From NCBI GenBank assembly GCA_000415505.1, contig KE354397.1, forward strand, positions 1 to 47,294: a DNA stretch of 47,294 nucleotides, given 5' to 3'. The notes below the pieces were generated by a model, which was not told where the DNA came from, did no database searches, and saw nothing but the letters and a program-made list of their open reading frames with translations. The stretch comes from Streptomyces afghaniensis 772 (GTDB lineage: Bacteria > Actinomycetota > Actinomycetes > Streptomycetales > Streptomycetaceae). Shown here piece after piece: positions 25,144 to 33,194 of this stretch; the first letter of the stretch is position 1; each line of letters starts with the position of its first letter. The position numbers were made by a program, and so were the translations under genes.

Positions 25144-26064
25144 CTACGGGGCGACGTCGGCGACGCCGTCCGCGGGTTTGTCGAGGACGTACGCCGTGTA
25201 GCGAGTGACGCGTCCGATGGCCCGGTGAGCCCGGACGACGGAGATGACCTCGTCCCAGTCCTGTGCGTCGAGTGTCCTGAGGCCGGGCCACCGCACGCAC
25301 AGGGCCTGTCGGCCGGCCCGGGTGGAGGCGGCACCGGCGAACAGGGCACAGAGCTGGGCTGCCCGGTGGAGTACGGGAGTGGTCCAGTCGAGGATCCGGC
25401 GCGTGGTGAAGCCGGCGGCGGACGCCAGCAGCGGGTACCGCTCGTACGGTTCGATGTCGTCGAAGCGCCAGGTCCCGCGTACGAGGCCGGTCGCGTCGAG
25501 AGTCCCGATCGGCTGGTCCGTACGGGACGTGACGTCCACGATGACGAGCCGGCCTCCTGGGCGGAGCAGCCGGAAGCTTTCGCTCAGGAATGACCTGCGG
25601 CCCTCATGGCCGAAGTGGAAGGCGGCCTCCAGGCAGTGCACCCGGTGGAAGGAACCGCCCGCCAGCGGGATCCGCGCTGCCTGCCGGGGCAGAGCCGTGG
25701 CGTCGGCGACGGCGAAACGCACGCCGGAAAGGCCACCGAAGCGGCGACGTGCCTGGTCGATCTGCTCGGGCTGGATGTCCACCCCCAGCGCCCGGCATCC
25801 CGCGGCGCCCAACCGCGCCGTGGTGTCACCGCGACCGCATGCGGCGTCCAGGACGAGCTGCCCGGGCCGGGCGTCCAGCAGCGCCAGCGACCGGCGAGCC
25901 AGCCGGCGCTGAAAGGGCGCCGGACCGGCCAGGACCACGAGCGGCAGGGTGGGCAGCGTGAAGTAGCCGATGTCGACCAGGCTGTCCCAGCCGAGGTGCC
26001 GCAGCACCCGGAAGAGCACGCTGTCGTCGTTGTACGCACTCGCGAGGTCCCCGCTGTCACCCAT
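25144..26064 (-). CDS. class I SAM-dependent methyltransferase
   Basis: A 306-aa methyltransferase. Motif I is VLDAACGRGDTTARLG near residues 69-84, the acidic post-I motif is ALGVDIQPEQID, motif II lies in VRFAVADATALP, and the late strand is LRPGGRLVIVDVTSR. The N-terminus (DLASAYNDDSVLFRVLRHLGWDSLVDIGYFTL) and the C-terminal cap resemble small-molecule methyltransferases of natural-product pathways (sterol or quinone C-methyltransferase-like). The substrate is unknown. GGGGAGG about 7 nt before ATG 26064 supports the start. No biosynthetic genes adjoin it. Confidence 0.85.
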   Translation of the reverse strand: MGDSGDLASAYNDDSVLFRVLRHLGWDSLVDIGYFTLPTLPLVVLAGPAPFQRRLARRSLALLDARPGQLVLDAACGRGDTTARLGAAGCRALGVDIQPEQIDQARRRFGGLSGVRFAVADATALPRQAARIPLAGGSFHRVHCLEAAFHFGHEGRRSFLSESFRLLRPGGRLVIVDVTSRTDQPIGTLDATGLVRGTWRFDDIEPYERYPLLASAAGFTTRRILDWTTPVLHRAAQLCALFAGAASTRAGRQALCVRWPGLRTLDAQDWDEVISVVRAHRAIGRVTRYTAYVLDKPADGVADVAP

Positions 26065-26178
26065 CCCGCATCCTCCCCTTTCCGAGGGCACGCACACCGG
26101 GCCCACTGTCCGTGTCACCGCCTCGACCTGCGCTTACACTGAGCTCATAAGGGACGTTCGTGACGTACCGGAATCGCC

Positions 26179-27174
26179 GTGCGCTCTCAGCGGATGCTCG
26201 TACCGGCCCTCGCCCTGGTCCTCTTGACGGTGCCCGCGATCTCAGCCCGGGCACAGGGTGAGGAAGTTCCGCGCGGCCCCACCTTCGCCGCACGCGCTCT
26301 GCAGGCGCTGATCGACGGTATCCAGTTCGGGGTGATCATCGCGATCACCTCGGTCGGACTCTCGCTGATCTTCGGCACCATCCACCTGATCAACTTCGCG
26401 CACGGTGAGTTCGTGACGATCGGCGCCACCTTCGCGTTCTTCCTCAACGTCTCCGCGGCCGGTCCGGGCTGGCACCTGATTCCCGCCGCCCTCGCCGCGG
26501 TGGTCTTCGGCGCCCTGCTGGGCGGGGCCGTCGATCGCGGCATCTGGCGCCCGCTGCGCGCTCGGGGCACCGGGCTGATCAACATGTTCATCGTCACCAT
26601 CGGGCTCTCGCTGGTGCTGCGCCACGTCGTCCTCGTGCTGTACGGAACCCGGCCCGCCTCCTACGCGCAGTACGACATCCAGAGCACGATCGACCTGGGG
26701 CCGGCCGGCATCACCCCGCGGGACCTCACCGTCACCCTGCTCGCCGTACTGGTGCTGCTCGGCATCGCAGCGCTCCTGCAGAAGACGCGGATCGGCACGG
26801 CCGTACGGGCCGTCTCCGCCAACCGCGACCTCGCGGAGGCGTCGGGCATCGACGTGCAGCGGGTGGTGCTGTTCGTGTGGATGCTCGGCGGCGCTCTGGC
26901 CGCGCTCGGCGGGGTCTTCTTCGGCCTGGTGGAGATCGTCACCTGGGACATGGGCTTCAAGCTCCTGCTGCTCATGTTCGCGGGGATCATCCTGGGCGGC
27001 CTCGGCTCCGCCTACGGTGCGATGGTCGGCAGCCTCGTCATCGGCGTCGTCGCCCAGATGTCCACCCTGTGGTTCCCGGTGGACCTGCAGTACGCGTGGG
27101 CGCTGCTCGTCCTCATCGTCGTCCTGCTCGTCCGGCCGCAGGGCATCCTCGGCCGGGCCGAACGCGTCGGGTGA
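26179..27174 (+). CDS. livH: branched-chain amino acid-type ABC transporter permease (LivH type)
   Basis: A 331-aa permease. An N-terminal signal-like segment (MRSQRMLVPALALVLLTVPAISARAQ) precedes the LivH core starting LQALIDGIQFGVIIAITSVGLSLIFGTIHLINFAHGEF, the diagnostic block of the family. The later EAA-type region is TAVRAVSANRDLAEASGIDVQRV. The C-terminus GSLVIGVVAQMSTLWFP and LLVRPQGILG is typical. The substrate could be branched-chain amino acids, amides or urea, since these systems share permeases. The GTG 26179 start lacks a good Shine-Dalgarno sequence. It is first in a tightly packed H-M-G-F operon. Confidence 0.92.
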   Translation: MRSQRMLVPALALVLLTVPAISARAQGEEVPRGPTFAARALQALIDGIQFGVIIAITSVGLSLIFGTIHLINFAHGEFVTIGATFAFFLNVSAAGPGWHLIPAALAAVVFGALLGGAVDRGIWRPLRARGTGLINMFIVTIGLSLVLRHVVLVLYGTRPASYAQYDIQSTIDLGPAGITPRDLTVTLLAVLVLLGIAALLQKTRIGTAVRAVSANRDLAEASGIDVQRVVLFVWMLGGALAALGGVFFGLVEIVTWDMGFKLLLLMFAGIILGGLGSAYGAMVGSLVIGVVAQMSTLWFPVDLQYAWALLVLIVVLLVRPQGILGRAERVG

Positions 27175-27185
27175 GGGGGCGCGCC

Positions 27186-28178
27186 ATGGACTTCTCGGCC
27201 ATCCTCTCCGACGCCCTGCGCTCGGGAATCGGCCCCATCGCCGCCGTCTACGCGCTCGCCGCGATGGGCCTGAACCTGCACTTCGGCTACACGGGGCTGC
27301 TGAACTTCGGCCAGGTCGGGTTCATGCTGGTCGGCGGCTACGGGCTCGCCATCACGGTGTCGACGTACGACGGCCCGATGTGGCTCGGCGTCCTCGGCGG
27401 CATCGCCTGCGCGATCGTGCTGGCGCTGCTGCTCGGCCTGCCCACCCTGCGGCTGCGGGCCGACTACCTCGCGATCACCACGATCGCGGCGGGGGAGACG
27501 CTACGGCTGTTCTACCGGTCCAGCTGGGCCGAGCCGGTCACCGGTGGCGTGTTCGGGCTGCAGAGGTTCGCGAACGACTTCTACGAGCTCAGCCCCATCG
27601 ATCCCGGCACCTACGGCGTGTGGCTCGTGCGGTTCAGCTCCCGCGACCTCTGGGTGATGATCGTCGGATGGGCGCTGGTGCTCGTGGTCGGAGGACTGAT
27701 GGCCCTGCTGATCCACAGCCCGTGGGGCCGTGTCATCCGGTCGGTCCGTGAGGACGAGGTCGCCGCGCGCAGCCTCGGCAAGAACGTCTACGCGTACAAG
27801 ATGCAGAGCCTCGTGCTCGGCGGCGTCATCGGGGCGGTCGCGGGCATGATGCAGGCGATCCAGGTGCAGTCCGTGAACCCGGACAACTACGATCCGGGTG
27901 TCACGTTCTTCCTGTACACGCTGCTCGTCCTCGGAGGTGCCGGGCGGATCCTCGGGCCGGTCGTCGGCTCGATCCTGTTCTGGTTCGTCCTCAGCTTCCT
28001 TGACAGCGCGCTCCGCCAGGCCATCGACGCCGAGTACATCTCGCCGGACCTCATCAGCACGTCGGAGGTCGGCGCGGTGCGCTTCGCCCTGGTCGGGGTG
28101 GCCCTGATCCTGCTGGTCGCGTTCCGGCCGCAGGGCATCCTCGGCAGCCGGAAGGAGATGCTGCTCAGTGGCCGCTGA
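27186..28178 (+). CDS. livM: branched-chain amino acid-type ABC transporter permease (LivM type)
   Basis: A 330-aa permease with the LivM signature YALAAMGLNLHFGYTGLLNFGQVGFM near residues 22-48 and the conserved TLRLRADYLAITTIAAGETLRL. An EAA-like loop reads WGRVIRSVREDEVAARSLGKNVYAYK, and the C-terminus is VAFRPQGILGSRKE. It begins 11 nt after livH and overlaps the livG start by 11 nt (GTG 28168 inside its end), so the operon is translationally compact. It forms the channel heterodimer with the LivH-type subunit. Confidence 0.92.
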   Translation: MDFSAILSDALRSGIGPIAAVYALAAMGLNLHFGYTGLLNFGQVGFMLVGGYGLAITVSTYDGPMWLGVLGGIACAIVLALLLGLPTLRLRADYLAITTIAAGETLRLFYRSSWAEPVTGGVFGLQRFANDFYELSPIDPGTYGVWLVRFSSRDLWVMIVGWALVLVVGGLMALLIHSPWGRVIRSVREDEVAARSLGKNVYAYKMQSLVLGGVIGAVAGMMQAIQVQSVNPDNYDPGVTFFLYTLLVLGGAGRILGPVVGSILFWFVLSFLDSALRQAIDAEYISPDLISTSEVGAVRFALVGVALILLVAFRPQGILGSRKEMLLSGR

Positions 28179-29040
28179 TCCTGTCGTGTCCCGTACGGGC
28201 CGGCTCTCCGCGATCGATCCGGAGCCGGGGGTGCGCAAGCCCGACCCTCTGCTCGTCCTGGACGAGGTGACCCGTACCTTCGGCGGTCTCGTCGCCGTGC
28301 GGGTCGAGCACCTGGAGGTGCAGCGCGGGGCCATCACGGCGCTCATCGGGCCCAACGGCGCGGGCAAGACCACCCTGTTCAACGTGGTGAGCGGGTTCGA
28401 CCGGGCCGACGGCGGCCGGTGGTCGTTCGACGGACAGTCGCTCACCGGCGCCCCGGCGCACCGGGTGGCGCGGCGGGGAATGGTCCGTACGTTCCAGCTC
28501 ACGAGGACGCTCGCCCGGCTCACCGTGCTGGAGAACATGCTGCTCGCCGCGCCCGGGCAACGGGGCGAGCGGGTGCTGCCCGCGCTGCTGCGACCACTGT
28601 GGCGCGGGCAGGAGCGGGAGCTGGAGCGCCGGGCCGGCGAACTGCTGGACCGGTTCCGGCTCGGACCGCTGCGCGACGACCACGCCGGCACGCTCTCCGG
28701 GGGGCAGCGCAAGCTGCTGGAACTGGCCCGCGCGCTGATGGCCCGGCCGGTCATGCTCCTGCTCGACGAGCCGATGGCCGGGGTGAACCCCGCGCTGACT
28801 CAGTCGCTGCTCGGACACATCACGCAGTTGCGGGACGAAGGGCTGACGGTGTGCTTCGTCGAGCACGACATGGACGTGGTGATGGGCATCAGCGACTGGG
28901 TGGCCGTCATGGCCGACGGCCATCTGGTGGCCGAGGGCCCACCGCACACGATCGGCCGGAACGCCGCCGTCGTCGACGCCTACCTGGGCAAACGGCACGA
29001 CGAGCCGGAGGCGAGCGAGGAGAAGGGCGAGGAGGACTAG
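28168..29040 (+). CDS. livG: branched-chain amino acid-type ABC transporter ATPase (LivG type)
   Basis: A 290-aa ABC ATPase. After a roughly 25-residue extra N-terminus come Walker A IGPNGAGKTTLFNVVSGF, the LivG-specific RRGMVRTFQLTRTLARLTVLENML, signature TLSGGQRKLLELARAL and Walker B VMLLLDEPMAGVNPAL. HDMDVVMGISDWVAVMADG holds the switch His. The acidic tail (EPEASEEKGEED) is unusual. The start overlaps livM by 11 nt, and it ends 2 nt before livF. Confidence 0.93.
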   Translation: MAADPVVSRTGRLSAIDPEPGVRKPDPLLVLDEVTRTFGGLVAVRVEHLEVQRGAITALIGPNGAGKTTLFNVVSGFDRADGGRWSFDGQSLTGAPAHRVARRGMVRTFQLTRTLARLTVLENMLLAAPGQRGERVLPALLRPLWRGQERELERRAGELLDRFRLGPLRDDHAGTLSGGQRKLLELARALMARPVMLLLDEPMAGVNPALTQSLLGHITQLRDEGLTVCFVEHDMDVVMGISDWVAVMADGHLVAEGPPHTIGRNAAVVDAYLGKRHDEPEASEEKGEED

Positions 29041-29042
29041 CG

Positions 29043-29783
29043 ATGTCCGCAGAGGAGCAGGCACCGGTGCTGGCGGCCGACGACATCGTCGCCGGTTACG
29101 TCCCGGGTGTGGATGTGCTGCGCGGATGCAGCGTCGAGGTGCGGCCGGGCGAGGTGGTCGGGGTGATCGGCCCCAACGGTGCCGGCAAGTCGACGCTGGT
29201 CAAGGCCGTCTTCGGGCTGCTGCGGGTGCGCGGCGGGACCGTGCGGCTGCGCGGTGAGGACGTGACCGGCCGGCCCGCGCACGAACTGGTCCGGCGGGGC
29301 GTGGGCTACGTACCGCAGCTGCAGAACGTGTTTCCCACGCTGACCGTCGAGGAGAACCTGCGCATGGGGGTCTACCTGCGGCCCAAGGACCACGCGCGGC
29401 GGGTCGCGGCGGTCGAGGAGCTCTTCCCCGTGCTGGCCGACCGCCGCAGGCAGAAGGCCGGCGCGATGTCCGGCGGCGAACGCCAGATGCTCGCGATGGC
29501 CCGCGCCCTGATGATGGAACCGCAACTGCTGCTGCTCGACGAACCGTCGGCCGGCCTGTCACCGCTCCACCAGGACCACGTCTTCGACCGGTGCAGAATG
29601 ATCAACAACGCGGGCGTCGCCGTGCTCATGGTCGAGCAGAACGCCCGCAGATGCCTCCAGTTCTGCGACCGCGGCTACGTCCTCGACCAGGGCCGCAACG
29701 CGTACACCGGCACGGGTACGGCCCTGCTGCACGACGAGAAGGTGATCGAGCTCTACCTCGGCACACTCGCCCGCGTCCGTTGA
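29043..29783 (+). CDS. livF: branched-chain amino acid-type ABC transporter ATPase (LivF type)
   Basis: A 246-aa ABC ATPase. Walker A is IGPNGAGKSTLVKAVFGLL. The LivF-type VPQLQNVFPTLTVEENLRMG is present. The signature is MSGGERQMLAMARALM and Walker B LLLLDEPSAGLSP. VEQNARRCLQFCDRGYVLDQGR is the late LivF segment. ATG 29043 follows the livG stop by 2 nt. It pairs with the LivG-type subunit. It is the last gene of the operon and faces the binding-protein gene, which lies convergently 22 nt away. Confidence 0.93.
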   Translation: MSAEEQAPVLAADDIVAGYVPGVDVLRGCSVEVRPGEVVGVIGPNGAGKSTLVKAVFGLLRVRGGTVRLRGEDVTGRPAHELVRRGVGYVPQLQNVFPTLTVEENLRMGVYLRPKDHARRVAAVEELFPVLADRRRQKAGAMSGGERQMLAMARALMMEPQLLLLDEPSAGLSPLHQDHVFDRCRMINNAGVAVLMVEQNARRCLQFCDRGYVLDQGRNAYTGTGTALLHDEKVIELYLGTLARVR

Positions 29784-29805
29784 CTCCCGCTGTCGGTCCT
29801 CCCTG

Positions 29806-31053
29806 TCACTCCTCGGCCCTGCTGGTCTCGGTACGCAGGGTCTGCAACCGTCCCTCGTCGTCGTAGCCGTACACCTCGATCGTCGCCTGGCCGGGTTCGC
29901 CCTTGTCGGTGAAGTTCAGCGGACCGCTGACACCCTCGTAGTCGATGTCCCTGCCGTCGGCGAGCAGTTCCTTGCAGGCGGCGAACGAGTTGCACTTCTC
30001 GCCGTCCTTGGTGATCCCGTTCATCTCCTTCGCGTACTCGCCCGGGTCGTCGGACTCCGCCTTCTCGGCGGCGAGGGCGATCGTCGTCGCGCAGTCGAAC
30101 GCCTGCGGTGCGAACTGCAGCTCCTTCAGATCCGGCGCGAATTTCTTGAGGTCCTTCACGTACTGCGCGTTCCCCGCCGACGCCGGGGCGGTCCCCTTCA
30201 TCCCGGAGAGCCTCTCGGGCTGGCCGGGGGCGACCAGCGAGGCCAGTTCCTCACTGCGCAGTCCGTCGGCGCCGTAGACGCCGATCCGGTCGGGTCCGAG
30301 TCCGGACTCGATCATGCCCTGCAGGATCTGGGTGCCTTCCTCGAAGGCGATCACCACGGCGGCGTCCGGCCTGGCGTTCTCGATCTGCTGGGCGACCTGG
30401 TCGAAGTTGGTCGCCTTCGGGTCGTAGGTCTCGGCGAGTGTCACCGTCGCGCCACGTTCCTCCAGCGACTTGCGGGTGGCCTCCATCAGGCCGCGCCCGT
30501 AGTCGTCCGCCCGTGCGACCAGGGCCACCCGGTCGTGGCCGTCGTCGCGGACGACGTCCGCCAGGATGGGCCCCTGCAGCACGTCGCTCGGGACGGTGCG
30601 GAAGTAGTAGCCGTCGTCCTCGTAGTCGGTGAAGGTGGGAGCGGTGTTCGACGCCGAACACTGCACGACGCCCGCTCCGGTCACCCGGTCGATGAACGCC
30701 AGCGACATGCCGGAAGCCGCGGCGCCGACGATCGCGTCCACGCCTGCGGCGAGGACCCGGTCCGCCGACTGTGCGGCAACGGCCTCCTGGCCCGCCTCGT
30801 CGCTGGAGACCACGCTCGGCACCGGCTTGCCGAGGACTCCGCCGGCGTCGTTGATCTTCTGTATCGCGAACTTCAGCGACTCGATCTGGGGTGGGCCGAG
30901 GTAGGCCAGCTGTCCCGTTTCCGGCAGGACGTAGCCGAACTGGAGCTCACCATCGCCCGGCTCGGCCCGGGCTGTGCCCGTCGAACCGCAGACGGCAATC
31001 ACAAGAGCAGCCGCGCTTGCGAAGATCGCGGACCGCCGTATCGACGCTTTCAT
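29806..31053 (-). CDS. branched-chain amino acid-type ABC transporter substrate-binding protein
   Basis: A 415-aa exported periplasmic-binding-fold type I (Peripla_BP_6) protein. The signal peptide is MKASIRRSAIFASAAALVIAVCGSTGTARA. A Cys sits in it (IAVC), but the residue before it is Val, so lipidation is uncertain and cleavage after ARA is possible. The mature protein begins LQFGYVLPETGQLAYLGPPQ and contains INDAGGVLGKPVPSVVSSDEAG and GAAASGMSLAFIDRV, typical of LivJ/LivK. The last about 60 residues have a Cys pair region (KCNSFAACKELL). It is the likely receptor of the livHMGF transporter, but it is transcribed separately and convergently, from a promoter region with LacI-type operator-like repeats. 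Confidence 0.9.
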   Translation of the reverse strand: MKASIRRSAIFASAAALVIAVCGSTGTARAEPGDGELQFGYVLPETGQLAYLGPPQIESLKFAIQKINDAGGVLGKPVPSVVSSDEAGQEAVAAQSADRVLAAGVDAIVGAAASGMSLAFIDRVTGAGVVQCSASNTAPTFTDYEDDGYYFRTVPSDVLQGPILADVVRDDGHDRVALVARADDYGRGLMEATRKSLEERGATVTLAETYDPKATNFDQVAQQIENARPDAAVVIAFEEGTQILQGMIESGLGPDRIGVYGADGLRSEELASLVAPGQPERLSGMKGTAPASAGNAQYVKDLKKFAPDLKELQFAPQAFDCATTIALAAEKAESDDPGEYAKEMNGITKDGEKCNSFAACKELLADGRDIDYEGVSGPLNFTDKGEPGQATIEVYGYDDEGRLQTLRTETSRAEE

Positions 31054-31124
31054 CTCCGCCTCCGCTCGTTACAGGCGGCGGTGGACGACTGGCCGGCCCT
31101 CCGCCTGCCATTGACATGAGCGTA

Positions 31125-31205
31125 GAACGCTTTCGGAGTCCGGAAAAGTATGAAACGTTCACTTTTGCGATTGAGTCGGAAACGCTTCTGAGTCGGAAAC
31201 GCTTC
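31125..31205. promoter_or_regulatory. LacI-type operator-like repeats, with a 17-bp tandem duplication
   Basis: Four related near-palindromes with a central CG lie upstream of the binding-protein gene: GAACGCTTTC (31125), GAAACGTTC (31152), GAAACGCTTC (31179) and GAAACGCTTC (31196). The last two sit in an exact 17-bp tandem repeat, TGAGTCGGAAACGCTTC, at 31172-31188 and 31189-31205. The shape recalls operators of LacI/GalR-family repressors. No such regulator is adjacent. Confidence 0.55.
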
Positions 31206-32687
31206 CTAGTCGCGCACGGCGACGTGCTCCGCTTCCTTCGGGGTGGACCTGGCGACCACGACGGACGGCTGGTCCCGGCGGGTCCGCAGGCCCGTGAGGG
31301 TGATCAGCAGGCCGGCGAGGGCGACGAGCGTCACGACCAGCAGGCCGGGCCGGTAGCTGTCGAGGACGGCCTGCGGGGAGGCGTCGCCCCGCTCGGGGGC
31401 GTTCGCGGTCACCACCGCCGTCACCACGGCGAGGAAGATCGCGCCGCCCACCTGGACCGAGGTGTTGAGCAGCCCGGAGACCATGCCCTGCTCATGCTCG
31501 TCGACGCCGTTGGTGGCCTGGACGTTGAGGGACGGGAAGGTCAGCGCGAAGCCCGAGCCGACCAGCAGCATCGTGGGGAGGATGACCGCCGCGTAGACCG
31601 GGTCGAGGTCGATGCGCAGGAACAGCACGTAGCCGGTCACCATCAGGGCGAAGCCCAGCACCATCAGCCGGGCCGTGCCGAACCGGTCGATGACGGCCCC
31701 CACCTTCGTCGCGGACAGCGCCACCAGCGCGCCCGCCGGCAGGAAGGCCAGGGCCGTGTGCAGCGCCGACCAGCCGAGCAGTTGCTGCATGTAGAGGGTC
31801 ACCAGGAACTGGAAGCCGATGTAACTGCCGACGAACGTCAACGCGCCCAGCTGAGCCCGCACTTGCGGCCCCGAACGCAGCACACCGAGCCGGATCAGCG
31901 GACTCGGGCTGCGCCGCTCGACGGCGACGAAGGCCGCCAGCAGGACGGCGACGGCGGCGAAGGACAGGACGGTCCGGGCGGCCCCCCAGCCCGCCTCGGG
32001 CGCCTCGACGACGGTGAAGACGAGCAGCAGCATCGAGGCGGTGCCGAGGACGGCGCCGGGGACGTCGTAGCCGCCCCGGCCGCGCTCGCGCTCCGTGCGC
32101 GGCAGCAGCTTCAGGCCCACGAGCAGGGCGATCAGTGCGATGGGGGCGGGCAGGAGCATCGTGAGCCGCCAGCTGGCCTGAGTGAGCAGGCCGGAGAAGA
32201 CCAGTCCCATCGAGTAGCCGGTGGCGCCGCAGGTGGTGTAGATGGCCAGGGCGCGGTTGCGCAACGGGCCTTCGGGGAACGTCGTGGTGATGATCGACAG
32301 GCCGGCTGGGGCGGTGAAGGCCGCGCTCAGGCCCTTGACGAAGCGGCTGGCGATGAGCAGCGGACCCGAGTCGACGAGGCCGCCGAGCAGCGAGGCCAGC
32401 GCGAAGACGCCCAGCGCCACCAGGAAGACCTGGCGCCGGCCCAGCAGGTCGGCGGCGCGTCCGCCGAGGAGCAGCAGGCCGCCGTAGCCCAGGATGTAGC
32501 CGCTGACGATCCATTGCAGCGCCGAGGTCGACAGGCCGAGGTCGGCACCGATGGAGGGCAGCGCGACGCCGACCATGGACACGTCCAGGGCGTCCAGGAA
32601 CATCGCGGCGCAGAGCACCAGCAGGGTGCCCCAGAGCCGGGGAGTCCAACGCCCGTCGGGCGTGGGGGAGGTGAGCGGAGAGGTCAT
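31206..32687 (-). CDS. MFS drug-efflux transporter (DHA2/EmrB-QacA type)
   Basis: A 493-aa multidrug-type exporter with about 14 hydrophobic segments. It begins WGTLLVLCAAMFLDALDVSMVGVALPSI, where the acidic DALD is characteristic of TM1 in this group. LGLSTSALQWIVSGYILGYGGLLLLGGRAADLLGRR carries motif A, and GSGFALTFPSLNVQATNGVDEHEQGMVSGLLNTSVQVGGA is the late DHA2 block. ATG 32687. It is divergent from a MarR regulator across an 86-nt region containing palindromes, so it is probably repressed by that protein and induced by its own substrate. Confidence 0.92.
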   Translation of the reverse strand: MTSPLTSPTPDGRWTPRLWGTLLVLCAAMFLDALDVSMVGVALPSIGADLGLSTSALQWIVSGYILGYGGLLLLGGRAADLLGRRQVFLVALGVFALASLLGGLVDSGPLLIASRFVKGLSAAFTAPAGLSIITTTFPEGPLRNRALAIYTTCGATGYSMGLVFSGLLTQASWRLTMLLPAPIALIALLVGLKLLPRTERERGRGGYDVPGAVLGTASMLLLVFTVVEAPEAGWGAARTVLSFAAVAVLLAAFVAVERRSPSPLIRLGVLRSGPQVRAQLGALTFVGSYIGFQFLVTLYMQQLLGWSALHTALAFLPAGALVALSATKVGAVIDRFGTARLMVLGFALMVTGYVLFLRIDLDPVYAAVILPTMLLVGSGFALTFPSLNVQATNGVDEHEQGMVSGLLNTSVQVGGAIFLAVVTAVVTANAPERGDASPQAVLDSYRPGLLVVTLVALAGLLITLTGLRTRRDQPSVVVARSTPKEAEHVAVRD

Positions 32688-32701
32688 GCCCGAGAGATTA
32701 C

Positions 32702-32721
32702 ATGCGCATGCATGTGATGCA
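32702..32721. promoter_or_regulatory. palindromes in the MFS/MarR divergent region (candidate MarR operator)
   Basis: ATGCGCAT (32702-32709) directly abuts the perfect palindrome TGCAT-GTG-ATGCA (32709-32721). A related AAGCGCAT follows at about 32721-32728. The site lies between the efflux gene start (32687) and the regulator start (32774), as expected for a MarR operator. Confidence 0.6.
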
Positions 32722-32773
32722 AGCGCATTTGATTCAGGTGCAACAATCCCGGTTCTCTGTTACGGTGCGGCGC

Positions 32774-33169
32774 ATGGCGGCGAAGCAGGCCGAGCAGGCG
32801 CTCGTGGAACAGTGGCGCGACATTCTGGCGCTGCATGCGCGAACACAGTGTGAACTCGACCGGGTTCTGCACGAACACGGCCTGTGCGCCAGCGACTTCG
32901 AGGTGCTCGACGTCCTCGCCGGGTGCCGGGCGGCTAAGGGCACACCCTCTTACCGCGTCCAGGAGATCTCCGAGCGGGTCCATCTGAGCCAGAGCGCGCT
33001 GTCGCGGCTGATCGCGCGGCTGGAGAAGGAAGGGCTTGTCGAGCGCTGCATGTGTCCGGAGGACCGGCGGGGTGTGCGCGTCGCGCTCACGGCGAAGGGG
33101 CGCACGCTGCACGGTGAGGTGCTGCCCGTGCAGCGTGCGGTGCTGGCACGGATGCTGGCGGAGGACTGA
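32774..33169 (+). CDS. MarR-family transcriptional regulator
   Basis: A 131-aa winged-helix regulator with long dimerisation helices at the N-terminus (EQALVEQWRDILALHARTQCELDRVL). The HTH and wing lie at about residues 60-115, with VHLSQSALSRLIARLEKEGLVERCMCPEDRRGVRVALTAKG as the classic MarR recognition helix and wing. Two cysteines in the wing (ERCMCPEDRR) are unusual and might sense oxidants. ATG 32774 is chosen because it gives the usual short N-terminus; the upstream in-frame ATG would run through the operator. It is divergent from the MFS exporter it probably controls. Confidence 0.9.
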   Translation: MAAKQAEQALVEQWRDILALHARTQCELDRVLHEHGLCASDFEVLDVLAGCRAAKGTPSYRVQEISERVHLSQSALSRLIARLEKEGLVERCMCPEDRRGVRVALTAKGRTLHGEVLPVQRAVLARMLAED

Positions 33170-33194
33170 GTCCGGTCGGGTGCCTCGAGTCGGG

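Noticed and set aside
28168-31053. Operon assignment as a urea (Urt) transporter
   Set aside because: The five components would fit, but no urease genes are nearby and the motifs do not discriminate, so a generic branched-chain amino acid type is stated.
31111-31139. TTGACA at 31111-31116 as a forward promoter
   Set aside because: No -10 hexamer at a suitable distance and no forward gene downstream before the reverse-strand MFS gene.
30891-32717. 608-codon forward frame opposite the MFS exporter
   Set aside because: Gln/Gly/Asp/Arg-rich nonsense composition. The reverse strand encodes a clear DHA2 transporter.
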